Assembly (NCBI GenBank): GCA_030272585.1 | Contig: BSYQ01000004.1 | Coordinates: 1,054,001-1,118,000, forward strand | Direction: 5' to 3' | DNA from: Bryopsis sp. KO-2023 | Taxonomy: Eukaryota; Chlorophyta; Ulvophyceae; Bryopsidales; Bryopsidaceae | Length of the DNA stretch: 64,000 bases | In this document: positions 9,940 through 22,168 of the stretch, one piece after another | Position numbering within the stretch: position 1 is the stretch's first letter | How the letters are laid out: every line of letters begins with the position of its first letter | Made by a program: the position numbers and the translations under genes | The notes under the pieces: model-generated | What the model saw: the letters and a program-made list of their open reading frames with translations, nothing else | The model's database searches: none | What the model was told of the DNA's origin: nothing

Positions 9940-11890
9940 TGCGCAGCAAGCCAGTTGCAACTTTTCCTGTCCAACGTGCATAATTTTCAACCGCCATTGT
10001 TGGGATGTCGTTGTCCGTTTCTTATCAGTACAAAAAAGAACGTATAGCTCTTAAGCTTGGCGGTTGAAAGCCCCCCTGGTTGCGCCTATGCTCAGAAGCC
10101 AGTCAGTCTCACCAGCTTCTATCGTAACCAATACCTAACACCAGTCCAAAACCCACAAAAAACCACAGAGCCAAGAATGCTCGTTGAAACCTTAAAATTG
10201 TAAAATTTGCCACCCTACCTTGATCCTGATTCAAAGAAACAAAGCACACAAAACTGTAAAAATTCCAAAAACTCTGGGGAGGTATGAGCAGAAAAACAAA
10301 AAAAAATGAATCTCCATCTTTTCCTGGATGATTTGACGGAGGCCTGCGGTGACCAGAAACAACCTGAAATTTGCAAGAACCAAATTGGGCAATGGCCGGA
10401 GCAGACGGCTTTGAAGGATAGAGGTGGCGTAAAAAAGGCTTGCCAGAAAGACTCCCCCAAATATACGCATGGACCGAGCCTGAGATCAACGAGTTCTAGT
10501 TGTTGTTATATATTGTTGCCGCCTGTAAAGCTCCAAAAATTCATTCATTTGCATGCCCTGGGGTGAGCTTCACACCTTTGCTAAAAGTGATCCATTTTCC
10601 AGGCTGTAGAAGTCACATCGACACATCAAGCTCATCCAACACATCCTCCACATCACCCTGAGTGATTATTGCACCTGATCATCCTCCCTTCTTTTTGCGG
10701 TCAAGTGTCTTTTTGCATCCGACCATTCATATTTTATTAAATATGAATAAAATAAAAGGAAGGGGGTAGGATCTGGATGTGGATGCTTTGTTCCCAGAAA
10801 TCAGTCAACTTGATTATTGTGGGTTAGGCAGTTGCCCAATAAAGAGGTTGGATTGAGCCTAGGCACAGATATTGTGATATTGTGATGTCTACGAGTTGAA
10901 CCAAGAAAGGGGAAAAAACAGGAAAATGTAAATGTTGGATTCCCATGACTGACATGAGGACAGAAACAGCATGGAAAACTCTGAGACTTTGGTTTCATTT
11001 CATACGTCATTGATCCAAGCTTCGCCCCGTGAAATCCAGGGTTAGTATAAATCATTTATATTTATTCATTTATATTTATTTGCATTAATCGCATCAATGC
11101 TTGATAGCCACAACCACAACAAGACAATTAATTATGCAATGTAGAATCTGCATCCCCTCAAAAGAACCACCCACCCAACACCCCGAATGCACAATTCTTG
11201 TACAGCAACAAAACATGTCCCAATCAAAATCCAGGAAAATAAATCCCTGTTCCCACATTCCCAGATCATTCCATCACATATAGGTTCTCAGATCTGTATT
11301 CATTAGTGTAGTACGAAAGAATCGTCGATTTGAAAAAAAAAAGACATTCTAAAGAAATCAATTTCAGAAGTTTCACCCGTCACCTCAATCGAAAGTTAAT
11401 AAAAGTCAACTTACCTGAAACTTTTTTGGTTGGGGATAGTAAGGCACAGGGGGAATCGAACCCCCTTTCTTTTGGCCCCATCCAGGCTGTGCCTGTTTTT
11501 TTGGAAAAAACCCCTTTCGGGAAAAACCTTAGAATTCTAACATTTCTTTTATCAAGACCATAACACTTGGTCTATATTTTTTTTCTTTCTTTTTTTTTCC
11601 CCTGTTTTTTTTCCCCACATAACAAACTATCTCTGTTTGTCCACCCTTTTTTTTCATATTGATTCTAATATTAATATCCCCATTTTCCCCTGGGTTTTTC
11701 TCCCTTTTTTAACAAATGATGAACACACAATATCACTGAACATTCTAATTCACTGAACAAACCATTCCTCGTTTGTTACCCCTTTTACATTGTTATCATT
11801 TTTTTTTTTTTTTTGCATATTTTTTTTCTTTTGGTGGAGTGTGAACTCCTGTTTTTTTTGCTCCCCTTCATATCCCTTTTTTTTTTTTTA
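9940..11890. other. intergenic, AT-rich, no protein gene seen
   Basis: Open frames here are short and lack coding pattern. An ATTTTATTAAATATGAAT inverted pair lies near 10730, and long T-tracts occupy 11570-11900. The one structured item is the tRNA-like sequence at 11442-11494. Confidence 0.5.
11442..11494 (-). ncRNA. tRNA-like three-helix sequence (53 nt)
   Basis: On the minus strand AGGCACA pairs perfectly with TGTGCCT (7 bp, acceptor-like). A T-arm GGGGG-TTCGATT-CCCCC sits directly before the 3' strand. Between them are only 22 bases, able to form a small GCC/GGC hairpin; there is no normal D-arm or anticodon arm. It could be a tRNA remnant, a SINE fragment, or a processed tRNA-like RNA of the mascRNA kind. 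No CCA is encoded. Expression is unknown. Confidence 0.4.
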
Positions 11891-12092
11891 ACCCTAAACC
11901 TTAAAACTTTTTCATTTCGGCTCTCCTCCCTTCCTTGCTGAGCCATTTTGTAAGATTCACTGGAAACAAAGAAAATAAACCAGCTCACTGATAATCCTAC
12001 CGGAAATCAAAAAAATTGGTCTCTTTTTCGGGGGGAAACATAGAATTCAAGGAAACATATGACCATCAGCCAGGGGTTCATCTTATAGTCAC

Positions 12093-13524
12093 CTTTCTGA
12101 GGTCCTGCCTTGCGTTTTCCATCGCCAATGCCATTTCGTTGCAGCTCTCCACGATAAAAGTTTCCAGCTCGGCATTGTTTCTTACCATGATCCTCGCTTC
12201 ATTGTTTTGTCTCTGCATACATACCACATTTTCAACATTTGGATTTGTATACTTGTTTTTATAGTTTACATGCCTTTTTATTACCTCTTTCCAACTTCTC
12301 GAGCGTGATGGGCGGTGTGCCCGAGAATGTATTCTTTGAAAACTACCAGGAGTGTTTTTTTCCATGTTTTTTAAGAGGATCAGAGAACTTACCACAACTT
12401 CTGCCCCGTTTGTTGGAAGATGCTTGATCCTGCAGACATCGTCTCGCAGCCAGATCAGCGAGTTGACCATATGGAGGATAGACCTGAGAATGACATCAGA
12501 GTCCAAAACCTACACACACTGCCTTCTTGGAATCTTGTTTTTCTCAAGCATCATGCAATTCTCAAGTTTCCCACAGAGAATTCAAAACAGGATTTGGTTT
12601 CGAGCTGCTTGATTGGGGGAGGGATTTTCAAGAGGGGGGTGGGGGAAAATCATACTGTCTGCTCCTCATTTGCTTCATTTCCACTGTCTTCTCCTTTTTT
12701 CTTGTCTTGCTCCTCGGATCCAGGTGAGCCATCAGCCTCCTCAGTCTGATTTTCACAGGTATTTCAACGATGGGTTATTACATTCAAACATGAATCTTCT
12801 TCAAGGAAGCTCACAAACGCACTCACCTCAGAATAATAATCCTCAGTCTTGAATTCTCTCTCTTCCTCTTTTGCAGTGGTGTCTGAGTCCGACTTTTCCT
12901 GAAAAAAATACACAAACAATTTGGGATTGGGGGGGGGGAACGGGCGCTGCTGCCCCATCATGTATCGAAACAGATCAACAGTCCCTCAAGAGTTTTGAAA
13001 AACAGGAGAGCTTTTCTCAAGGCAAAGATGATGGCCACCTTCTGTTGCAGTCTCCTCTCTCGTCGCTGGAGGTCTGCCAAGTCTCTTTCCAGCTTTTCTT
13101 CCCGGGCTCGCACAAGTTTTTCCCTGACCTGGAAACATTTATACACAAAAAACACTCGTGAAAAGTGACTTCATGTGAAACCCAGGGAAATGTCACCAGC
13201 AAAAAAAAAACGATAAAGGAAAATTTCTGGCAGCCCATCATCTTGTTTGATATTTATCGAAAACGGTTTGTGAATCAGCAACCTCACCTGAAGTCCGTCC
13301 ATCCTCGATGCTATACTCCTCATCTGCAGGCATCAGCACATTCAATTTACGTTCTATCCAAATGCAACATCTGTTCGACGTCTTTGCCTGACGTCTGGAA
13401 AGGCATGCACTGACGACCACCGCCCTGGGTTTACCTTTTGCCACACGAGTGGCCACATCCAATCCGCGATCGAAAGCAGCAAGCTCACGAGCACCAATCG
13501 CGCGCAGTCATCCACAGAGATCAT
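12093..13524 (-). CDS. membrane-anchored coiled-coil, acidic protein (3' end uncertain)
   Basis: I do not recognise the family. Six exons join in phase 0: 13524-13435, 13323-13288, 13128-13039, 12898-12827, 12745-12656 and 12509-12393. A further phase-0 exon at 12212-12093 probably follows. The N-terminus (MISVDDCARLVLVSLLL and onward) is hydrophobic, either a signal anchor or a transmembrane helix. Exon 3 is a strong coiled coil (E-K-L-V-R-A-R-E-E-K-L-E-R-D). Exons 4-5 are acidic and Ser/Glu/Lys-rich. Exon 6 is mixed (W-L-R-D-D-V-C-R-I-K). The last exon holds RNNAELETFIVESCNEMA. A segment at 12342-12285 looks exon-like but its length breaks the frame, so I left it out. If exon 12212-12093 is followed by the next acceptor, a stop comes at once. 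The true end is not settled. Confidence 0.5.
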
Positions 13525-13667
13525 CTTCGCCAAAAAACCGGAACAAACGTACCAGAACCTGACGACTCAGTGGGTGACACCAAAAAAGACGTCAGCTGGG
13601 TTTATCCTGACATTGCGCTGCGGTTACAGAGTTTCTGTAATTTCACTTGAACTTCTTGTTGCTGGCA

Positions 13668-13723
13668 GAAAGAGCGTGCGGGAGTCGAACCCACACCCAG
13701 CAGCCGCGCCGCCATTCTCTTTC
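13668..13723 (-). ncRNA. second tRNA-like three-helix sequence (56 nt)
   Basis: On the minus strand GAAAGAG pairs with CTCTTTC (7 bp). A T-arm-like hairpin has loop TTCGACT and stem GTGTGGG/CCCGCAC, and a 5-bp hairpin GCGGC-GCG-GCTGC lies before it. The plan matches the sequence at 11442-11494: acceptor-like stem, one small hairpin, T-arm, no anticodon arm. It may be a decayed tRNA or a SINE head. Expression is unknown. Confidence 0.35.
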
Positions 13724-15100
13724 GCATGACGTCCAGGGAAGAACGACTTCAGCATGGCCGCACACGAAAATATTTCCTAAAGCGCAATGAAAAAGAGTGT
13801 TTTTCAGCAGAGAAGCGAAACAAACAAAGGCTCGCCTGGTGCGCGAAGGCAGGCTTCCTGCAAAGATCGAGTGGTGGCTGTGTTCCTTCCAGTTGAACTT
13901 CACAAACGCGAGCTATATATATATAGCTCCTGTCGGTATCGGGAATGAACGCAGGCTTGCAGTGGAAGCAGATTTCTTCCTGCTGCTCGCCACAATAAAC
14001 TGCTTTCAGAAGAAGTTGAGCTCAGAAGCCAAGCTTTTGTTGCTCTCTGTCAGTCCCCGCATCCATGCCCCGTGCACGAAGCAATTGTAGATCGCGCCGC
14101 CGATCGATCGATCGACCCTGCGTTGCAGCGGAGCGGCCTCGCACCAGCAAAACCAAAATCCTGAACTTGTTTAGTTTTTTCAAGCTCAGGTCACCTCATT
14201 TGGGAGCCCCAAGAAACCTCGGCGCAAACCTTGAAATTTGTTGCCCATCACGGGGAACAAATGAAAAATTATTTTCGTGGAAACACAAAATCGACAACAA
14301 GATACAGCTGTAACAGAAAAAACTCACTGCAGTGAGTTGTTGCTGTTTTATCAAACAGCAAATTCTAGCTGGCCAAACACAAATCTACACACAAACACAA
14401 GTGATGATAAACTGAACGTTTTGAATTTGAAGAAACACGGATTCGAAACAAGTGTCCGGTCAAGTACCAAAGATTACAAAAAAAGCAAATGCGGAGGGTG
14501 CACCCACGTGGTGGAAATGAAAATTAGTACATAAGTGGCTTGTTGCGATTGGATCGATCCAAACCCAACGATCTGGTTATTTTGGTTTCAAAAAAGCCTG
14601 TGTTGTTGTTTGGGTTCAGCACAAAGTTGGTGTTGTGATTGGGTCGCACAACAATTGGACTGCGCTTGTATACGTTTGAAAACAGATTATCTTTTTCTTC
14701 TCAACGCAAACCCTATATCGTTCCTGCCAAACAAGGATTCGTATCTAGAATTCTCTTTTTTCTCAGTTGTTAGTGCCAGGTTTCCTCTACCAACAAAGAT
14801 AAGCTCATCTCGGTGACGTACGATGTAAATCTTTGTCAGGACACCACAGATTTCTGAACGTTGAAAATTTCAGTCAATTTTTGCGTCTGTGTAACAGCAT
14901 CCCTTGCAGACAAGAATCCGTGAGCAGCTGAGCCTCAAACCCTTGTCTACCCCCCCTTCAAGATTAAAAAAAAACAAAAAACAAAACGAAAAACACCCTG
15001 GATCACTGAATAAGAAACAAATTTGGAACAAACACCTGACCGCACACAGCCTATCGAATTATAAAATGATTCGGCTACCCACCCAAGCCAAGAAGCATTT
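13724..15100. other. intergenic, no gene seen
   Basis: A short alternating tract (AGCTATATATATATAGCT, near 13910-13927) and GATCGATCGATCGA near 14100 are the only notable items. Open frames are short and look random. Confidence 0.5.
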
Positions 15101-15406
15101 CTAGTCAAAGAGGGCACGGATCTCATCGGACCTATTTTCACACTGTTCAATATCACAAAAGGCACTGTCTTTCGACTGGAGACAATGACACACTTCATCT
15201 CTGGGTGTGTATCCTTGTTCATTCACAATTGTTGTGTCAGCTTCTCGGCTCAATAAGGCCTCAACATTCGATTTTCGACCAAAATAGGTCGCATAGTGCA
15301 GAGCAACGCTTCCAGAAGGGTCTTTTGCATTGATCTCAGCACCAGCATCAATCATTGCAAAGATGATCTCGGATCTTTTGCCGTGCCTTGTGACCATCAT
15401 GAGCAC
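15101..15406 (-). CDS. 3' exon of an ankyrin-repeat gene
   Basis: After an acceptor (TTACAG, exon from 15406, phase 1) about 100 codons run to a stop at 15101-15103. Two ankyrin-like units are visible: I-I-F-A-M-I-D-A-G-A-E-I-N-A-K-D followed by G-S-V-A-L-H-Y-A-T-Y-F-G, then A-L-L-S-R-E-A-D-T-T-I-V-N followed by G-Y-T-P-R-D-E. The tail is Cys/Asp-rich and ends RALFD. Ankyrin repeats bind other proteins; the partner cannot be told. Upstream exons should lie between 15.9 and 17.0 kb (a good donor sits near 16062), but I could not find a set whose phases close. Part of its upstream intron (15416-15690) recurs at 38980-39255. Confidence 0.6.
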   Translation of the reverse strand: MLMMVTRHGKRSEIIFAMIDAGAEINAKDPSGSVALHYATYFGRKSNVEALLSREADTTIVNEQGYTPRDEVCHCLQSKDSAFCDIEQCENRSDEIRALFD

Positions 15407-15511
15407 TGTAATTCTTAAGAACGAGAGGGGTGTTTGTATTGTGTGATTGAGTTCGTGTTTGGATGTATCCAGTAGGTTTTTATCCTTTTTTCCTTGTAGG
15501 CAAGATCTCAA

Positions 15512-17110
15512 ACAAATTTTGCTTCATATTTAATCCCTTTGCCAAGGTTTCGTCCCACAGAACAGCAGTGGGTCTGTCTGTCTGCTTGACTGTCCTAAAG
15601 ATGGCGTTGTGAATATTACCACATTAGGAATTATATGTAGTCAATTGATTATCAGTCTTGCTGTATCGATCTGGTTTTGGTGATGGCACCATCACTTCGT
15701 TCTTTGGTTTTTTTCTCTCGACTTGGTTCCCTTTGAGCTTGCATGAACATGACCATGGTCAGAATTGCAATTCTGTTTGCGATGTTGAGATGCCATCGGG
15801 ACCTCACGGAAACAAACAACTAAACCGAAAAAATGTAATGAGTGTGGTTTTTATACCAATACTGTTCCTTCATCCATCAAAAAACTCTCTTCTCATTCGA
15901 GTCACTGAATCTTGGCCAATTTTCGATAAAAACCATCTCGTCGTTTAAGGTGTGGTGTGGATTGACGGAGGATACGATGGTGGCATACTACCACTGCGCA
16001 AGTCTGAGGAGAAAAAACACAAGCCAATTTGCATCGTTTCCCCTTACCTGATCCAAATGCAGAGGTAACATTCCCAACAAATCAGATTGTTCGGTTCATG
16101 AGGACATCCTCTGAGAGTTCCATAGAGAAGATTGTCGGCACCCAATATTTTATTCCAATATGCTCTTTTGGTGGTGGTGGCTGGTTTCTCATTCTGAGCT
16201 TTGCAGAGTCCAAACCGTGTGGACAACGTCTTGACATGATTATCTGCATACCTGGTTCTTTCAGCGTGTCAGTCAGTGAATCTGAGGTATTACGTAGGTT
16301 TCTTTGCGGAACAATGCCCTGATGGCAAAGTTGGCGGGTAATCTTTATCATAGGTAGGTGTTTAAGCATATTAAACACGCCAAAATCCCACGCCAGAATC
16401 CCGCAAAGGGAGGGTAGCTTTGTGTCCTGCAAGATCCATTGGATCTTTGGATCATTTCAATGAAGTGACATGATTTTTTGGGTTTTTTTTGCAAGAGCCC
16501 AAAAGTGTGTGTTTTTGATCTCACACCTTACTATTCACCCCCTTAGCATATACATCACAGTCTTTCATTAAATTCCATGTCTTCCAAAAACTGTTCCCAT
16601 CAACCAAGTTGATAATTTTCCAGAAAGAAATTAAGTGCGTCCTGACCACTTGGCCAAGACCAACTAACCACCAACACCTGGAATAGTCAGCCCCAAAAAC
16701 ATTTTTTCCCCGGCCAGCATAATACATTTGCGAGGATTCTATCAATCAAACCCCCCAAAATCACAAAATCAAAGGCGAGTCTGTCTTCTTCTCCAGCACG
16801 GGATGCTAACAACAAAGTACAAAACCTGGATACCAGGAGCCGAAAAGGGAAGAAAAAAAAAGCACTGCTACTTTCAATACATTGCATGTAAGAAATCGTA
16901 GCATACCCCCAATGATGACCCTAGAAAAAATTAATGCTCCCAGAGCGGAAGAAAAAAAAATGACAACATGATTAGTACTTTCCATTTCACTGATTTTCGA
17001 AATCAGATATTTCAAAACGAGAAACCACTCTATTCTTGTTCTGTCCTGTTTTTTTTTGTTTTTTGTTTCGTTTCTGCAGTTATCTTTTTGTCTCGTTTTC
17101 TCCTGTGCCC
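15512..17110. other. intron or intergenic space upstream of the ankyrin exon
   Basis: 15416-15690 is about 90 percent identical to 38980-39255 at the left edge of duplication copy B. A stretch near 16600-16660 resembles 24440-24500 of copy A. The rest is T-rich with no supported exon, apart from an isolated good donor near 16062. Confidence 0.45.
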
Positions 17111-17115
17111 ATTTT

Positions 17116-17121
17116 TTTATT
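17116..17121 (-). terminator. polyadenylation signal of the ARM/U-box gene
   Basis: AATAAA on the minus strand begins at the last base of the stop codon. It supports the reading frame ending here rather than continuing into the ankyrin exon. Confidence 0.5.
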
Positions 17122-20100
17122 CATTGCTCATTCGCATTCAGGTTCTCTTGCTCTTTCCTGAATTCCTGTATCATGCTAGCCACCAAGCGATTTGGGCAAA
17201 TATGCGAACTGGCCAATGCTTGATTAGTCATAGGCGAGGTGCACTTGTTTGTTCTGAACCATTTGGTGATGGCCGACCTCTCGTAGGTGTAACCATCGAC
17301 CGCCATCACAGGGTCTTCCATCAACTCGAGTGAAATGGGGCAACACAGATGCCGAGGGTTGTGAATCAAGGCCTCTGCTTCCTTTTCCTCAATTTTTCGA
17401 CCCTCCTTGACCTGCAAAAAAAAATAACCCAAATTTCTGTGTCTCTGCATTGATGGGAATATTGTAATTATGGGCACCGGATGGCATTTCAAGCCACACA
17501 TTGCTGTTGCATTCCGTTGCTCACCGGAGAGGGTGCTATGTCGAGCACGGAAACCACGCATCGAACTCGCCCAGCCTGGAGTGCTCCCTTGGCAGCTCCC
17601 TACAACCAAAAAGAGGGAGCCAACTCAAATCAATTGAGAGTGGAAACTCCCATCAGAGCAACAATAACAACAGACTTTGATGAAGTCACTTCTTGGACAT
17701 AATGGAATGAGGGTCAATAGTAGCCTTGGTGTGAGTTTAGCACCTCACCTCACCGTCCACCCCACAACATAGTGTGAGCAAAGCTCGTCTTGCTTCCATT
17801 TCCACCTGGGGGTCCCCAATGCCAGCTTGTTTCAGAGCAGCTACCACCGACTCCACCATGCCCTCATTCATAAGAGACAACTGGGCTTCCTCATTGTCAG
17901 ACATCAAGCTGATGAGAGCACGAATCAGCTTCTTTTTGACACCTGCTTTGCTGCCTTCTTTCAGCAAGACGGCCAGATCGTTCAATGCCCCAGAATCAAT
18001 GAGCGCTTTTTTCCCGGCTGGAGAATAAGTTGCCATATTGTTTATCATTCGAATGGATTCAATTTGGCAAGCATCCCCTCCCCTGCTCAACAGATCCAGC
18101 AAGGGCCGGATCCCCCCTGCTTCAATGATTGCACGGCTACTTTGAGCATTACATGCGATGTTTGCCAAGGCCCCCACTGCTTGCTCTGTGCTGTTTCCAA
18201 TAGAGCTGAGGAGATTCACAAGGATAGGAATGCCACCTTCGCTGACTATGTCAGGAACATGGTCAGCCTGACATGAAAGGTTGGCGAGAGCGCGGACGGC
18301 ATGCTTCTGTGCGTTTGGCTGTCTGAATCTCGCTAGATTGACGAGAGGTGGAATGCCCCCTGCCTTGAAAATCATCCACTCTTCCACCCCGCAAATTGCC
18401 AGATTCGCTAGATACTTTGCAGCATTTTCCTGACATTCCCTCATTTCGGACGACAGCATGGCAACCAGCGGCCTTATGCAAAGTTTTCTCAAGGCGACCA
18501 CCTCTTGCTGGGTGCTTTCCACCAGGTTGGAGAACACCCTTCCAGCATGACATTTCGTAGCTGTGCTGGATTTCCCCTCCAACAGCTTGAGCAGCGGTTT
18601 ACCTGGCTTGAGTTTGGCTAACAAGAATTGGTTTTGTGGATTTCGGAATGTGAGGTTTGCAAGTGCATGAGCCGCCTCTTGCCTGCATTCATCGTCCTTA
18701 CCACACACACCCAATCCCATTTCAAAGATGCCACCAAATGTAAAAAATCAGAAAAAGAAGAAGCACATGCCTTTAACAAGCCTCGTCATCTCCTAGTCTG
18801 CTCCCCTTCTCTCCCCCCCCCACACACCAAAAAAAAAAAAGGACTGTCCATCCACACTTGGAATTATTTTTTTGTGTTTGAAATGGTTGGATCATATGAT
18901 CGATGCATCAGGAAGGGGGGGGGGGAGGGGTATGACAGCCGCTTCCTGCCCCTAGACCGTCTAGAGTGGACCACCTGTAGATTTGGATGTCGCCTGATTT
19001 TGTTACCTCATCATCAAGCTGCAATACAAGATGCGGAATAGCACCCTCCCTGACAACTGCCTGTTGAGTCGATGCGTTTTTTTCCACCAATGCGGCAAGC
19101 GCAAGGGCTGACATGGCCTTGCATCTTGAATGGGGCCAAGACAACTGCTGAACGAGAGGAGGAATCCCTCCACATTGTGCAACTCGATTTTGGTGAGCAA
19201 CGTTCTGGGAAAGACAGACAACCCAAGTAAGTGAAACTACTGATGACCTCAAGGACCAGGCAGGAAACTGATCCATTCCTAGCAAGCTGGTACATGCATG
19301 ATTCTACGCAGGAGCTACTCATGGCTTTGACCAGCAGCGTTGCATGCAGGCCTGCTCAAGGGTGTCAGCAGCATTGTCTGTGAGAACGAGTTAGGCTGAC
19401 CAACCTCACGAACGATTACACCTATGTATCGAGCAGCATCTGCGATGTTTCTCAGATCCAATCCCGCCAATTTGGGAATGATTTTACGCAAATTCGAATC
19501 ACTGGCCAAGAGCCCCCGCAGGCTTGAGGAGTGGACTGCAATGCTTGTCAAAGCTCGAACTGCTGGCCCATGTGATGCCGAATCCAGCAACTTCAGAAGA
19601 TACCTATGGGTCTGGAAATTCAGAACAAGCTGGGCCCTTGCTTGATTCGTCACCAAATCCCCCATGATGCCAGCTATGCAATTTTTTCCCTCCAGCGATT
19701 CGTACGGAAGCATACGAAGAACAGAGTCCATTGGTCTGAAGGTGGCCTGGGGCATGCACTCAAATCAGCATGAAATGGAACATTCGATGGGAAAATTGAT
19801 GGGGAAAATAGGAAAATCGAAAAGATTTAGACTTTACCAAAATGCAATCAAATTTTTAATTGGTAACTCAAGCTGGAATCCAAAAGACACTCCTGACACA
19901 TCGCAAAACTGGACGAGCAGTAACCCAGCAATTCCAAAAGAAAACTGCACCTTGCATGTGTTGGTGTATGAGACCTGGGCCAACAATGTCACCGCTGCCC
20001 TCTTTTGTGGCCAGGATTCCATCAGCATGTTCTCCAATCTGAACAAAAGCCTACCATTCAAGGCATCCTGATGTAAGTGTCGTCTCTTGTTCAGAATGCT

Positions 20101-22168
20101 GGCCAGACACTTGGCAGCCCCAAAAACCACTTCACCACTACGTACTCTCAGCAGCTCAATCAACGTCTGCAGGAGAGCTCTCGAAGTGAAATGAAAATTT
20201 GAAGAGCGTGCAAGATTTGACAAGGTTTCCATGATTGGCAGTTGCCTGCTCGAGGGTGCCTTTGATAGGAAAACGGCCAAAGCATCCGTGGCCCCTTGGG
20301 AGATAACAACACCAGCAACAGACTTCTCCTCAGAAAGCTGGACGAGAGCATCTACCGCGGCTTCCCTCCCTTGGCCCCCTGATTTCAGAAGCTGGACCAG
20401 GGGGGGTACCCCTCCACTGCTCACTACTTGGCGCCGAATATTTTTTGAGCACATCATAGTGGACAGAAGTCTGGCTGTCTGGCACCTGAACTCCAGGTCC
20501 TCCCTGTGAAGGCTTTCCACCAGGCTCTTGACCATTGCAACTGTGGTGGAGCTTCTCTTCATGTAGGCATCGTTTTCTGCTGTAGCTGTAGTCAACCATC
20601 GGAGGGCTTCCCTACGGCAAGCTGGGGTTCCCCGGGCTAGGATTTTACCCATGATCGATGGGTCATGGTTTACCTTGCCCGGGCCTGGATAATACCACCC
20701 CAGTGCAACGCCAGTCGGGTCTGGATGCCAAAGGATTAAAATACTGATTGGATGATGAAAAATAAAAATGCAGTGGTACAATATGATTGGTTCCAGTTGC
20801 TTGGTTCATTATTATTTTTCTCTTTATTTGCTGCTACTTTGCAGTCAGGTTGAAATTTAACTATTCTGTCTTCTGTAAAGCTGCAACAAAACTTGTCAAA
20901 GCACCCGATGACTTTTGAACCAGAACTCTCCAATTTCGTTTTTCTAAACATCCAGGCTAAAAGCCCTCTACTATGCAAAGGGATGATATTGGGTGTGAGG
21001 ATTATGACAAATCTACAGGCACATGTCTGCCTGAAAATTGCATGACATCCACATGGGATTCACCTGCGATTTCTTTCCTACTTGCAGCAGAACCCCCTTC
21101 CAAGCACCAATTATGAAAAAAAATTGCTTTCAAGCAACAAAGTCCTGGAGGTATCCCACCTGTGTAAAACGCTGGTGTCCAGAAGTTGCTCAAGGAACGC
21201 AGCATCCACAATTCAGCTTCCGTTTGACCTGAATCAAGACAGGCCAGCAGCCTTTTGACGGCTTTCTTCCAAGGGATGAACCTTTGACACTCCCAAGATT
21301 CGGACACATTGAACAGGATTCTAGCCACAGCCTCCCTCATTTCAGGTGACCTCGAGCTCAACATAGACATGATCGGATCCCATGACTGACTTCTTGCCAC
21401 TTCACTCCAGGCAAGATTGCTGTTGGCGGTCAAATCAGCCATCAAGATCATGCATGCCACTCCGGACGCTTTCTTGCTGGTGCAGAGTTTTGTCAAACTC
21501 GTCAGGGCCCCAGAGGTGACGATTTCATCCTGGTACGAATGACTCATTCTGGCCATTTGTGAGAGTCCCTTGGCAGATTCCGTTCGAGTTACCTCCCCAT
21601 CCAATACAAGGGCTCCGGTCAATGCCTCGATCCCACCGGCAGCGTGGAAAGCCACCATCCCCTCCCGGGTATCCAGCAAGTGGGGGACAACCCTCAGCCC
21701 CGCCAAATCACCTTGCTTCAGCATTTTGACCAACAGATGTGGCCCATTCCCGGCATCGAAAGCACCTCTCCAATACAGGCCGGAGCCAAACAATGAAATC
21801 AAAGCCTCGAGCACAAACACCTGGCATGGACGCTTCTCTTCCAGAATCCTCAACATTACTTGCATTCCACCTTCCTGGATCAAGAGCCCCTTGTTTTCGT
21901 GGGAAAAATCTATGACCCCTTTCAGCGTAGCATTGATTTCGGACCAGTCCCCTGTTTTCAGATACCTCAAAACCTTCCCCACATCTTCATGCATGCCGGC
22001 TGAATCCTCCCCCATGGCAGTGACATGGGAAGTGGTGGAGCAACAGCTGGCGATTTCCTCGATCCCCGAATTTACATGGGAACTGTTGGAGGGGCTGAAG
22101 ACCTCCTTTTCCTCGCCAAGGAAGGAAGGCTTTTTTATTCGGTGCAGCCATTTCTTGTATTTGACCAT
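17121..22168 (-). CDS. armadillo-repeat protein with C-terminal U-box (E3 ubiquitin ligase)
   Basis: Seven exons close in frame: 22168-21160, 20720-19975, 19746-19405, 19204-19007, 18696-17749, 17599-17525 and 17411-17121, giving about 1202 residues. The first junction is phase 1; the rest are phase 0. Most of the chain is armadillo repeats with the usual G-G-I-P-P-L-V and A-L-A-N-L marks (about residues 80-1080). A short basic/acidic helix (K-E-G-R-K-I-E-E-K-E-A-E) leads into a U-box at about 1120-1190 with CCPISLELMEDPVMAVDGYT, then Y-E-R-S-A-I-T-K-W and PMTNQAL. U-boxes recruit E2 enzymes, and armadillo repeats usually bind substrates. Plant ARM/U-box proteins commonly carry the U-box before the repeats; here it is last. 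I start at the first in-frame ATG, 22168. Two decayed copies lie at 24.6-28.2 and 39.9-43.3 kb. The upstream flank is partly conserved in those copies. Confidence 0.85.

Noticed and set aside
12285-12342. Exon-like segment after the TGGTAG acceptor in the coiled-coil gene
   Set aside because: Its length (58 bases) breaks the phase-0 chain on both sides, and no alternative splice site repairs the model.
15101-17411. Ankyrin exon as the C-terminal end of the ARM/U-box protein
   Set aside because: The U-box exon has its own stop with AATAAA overlapping it, and the ankyrin exon needs a phase-1 donor that the U-box exon does not offer.
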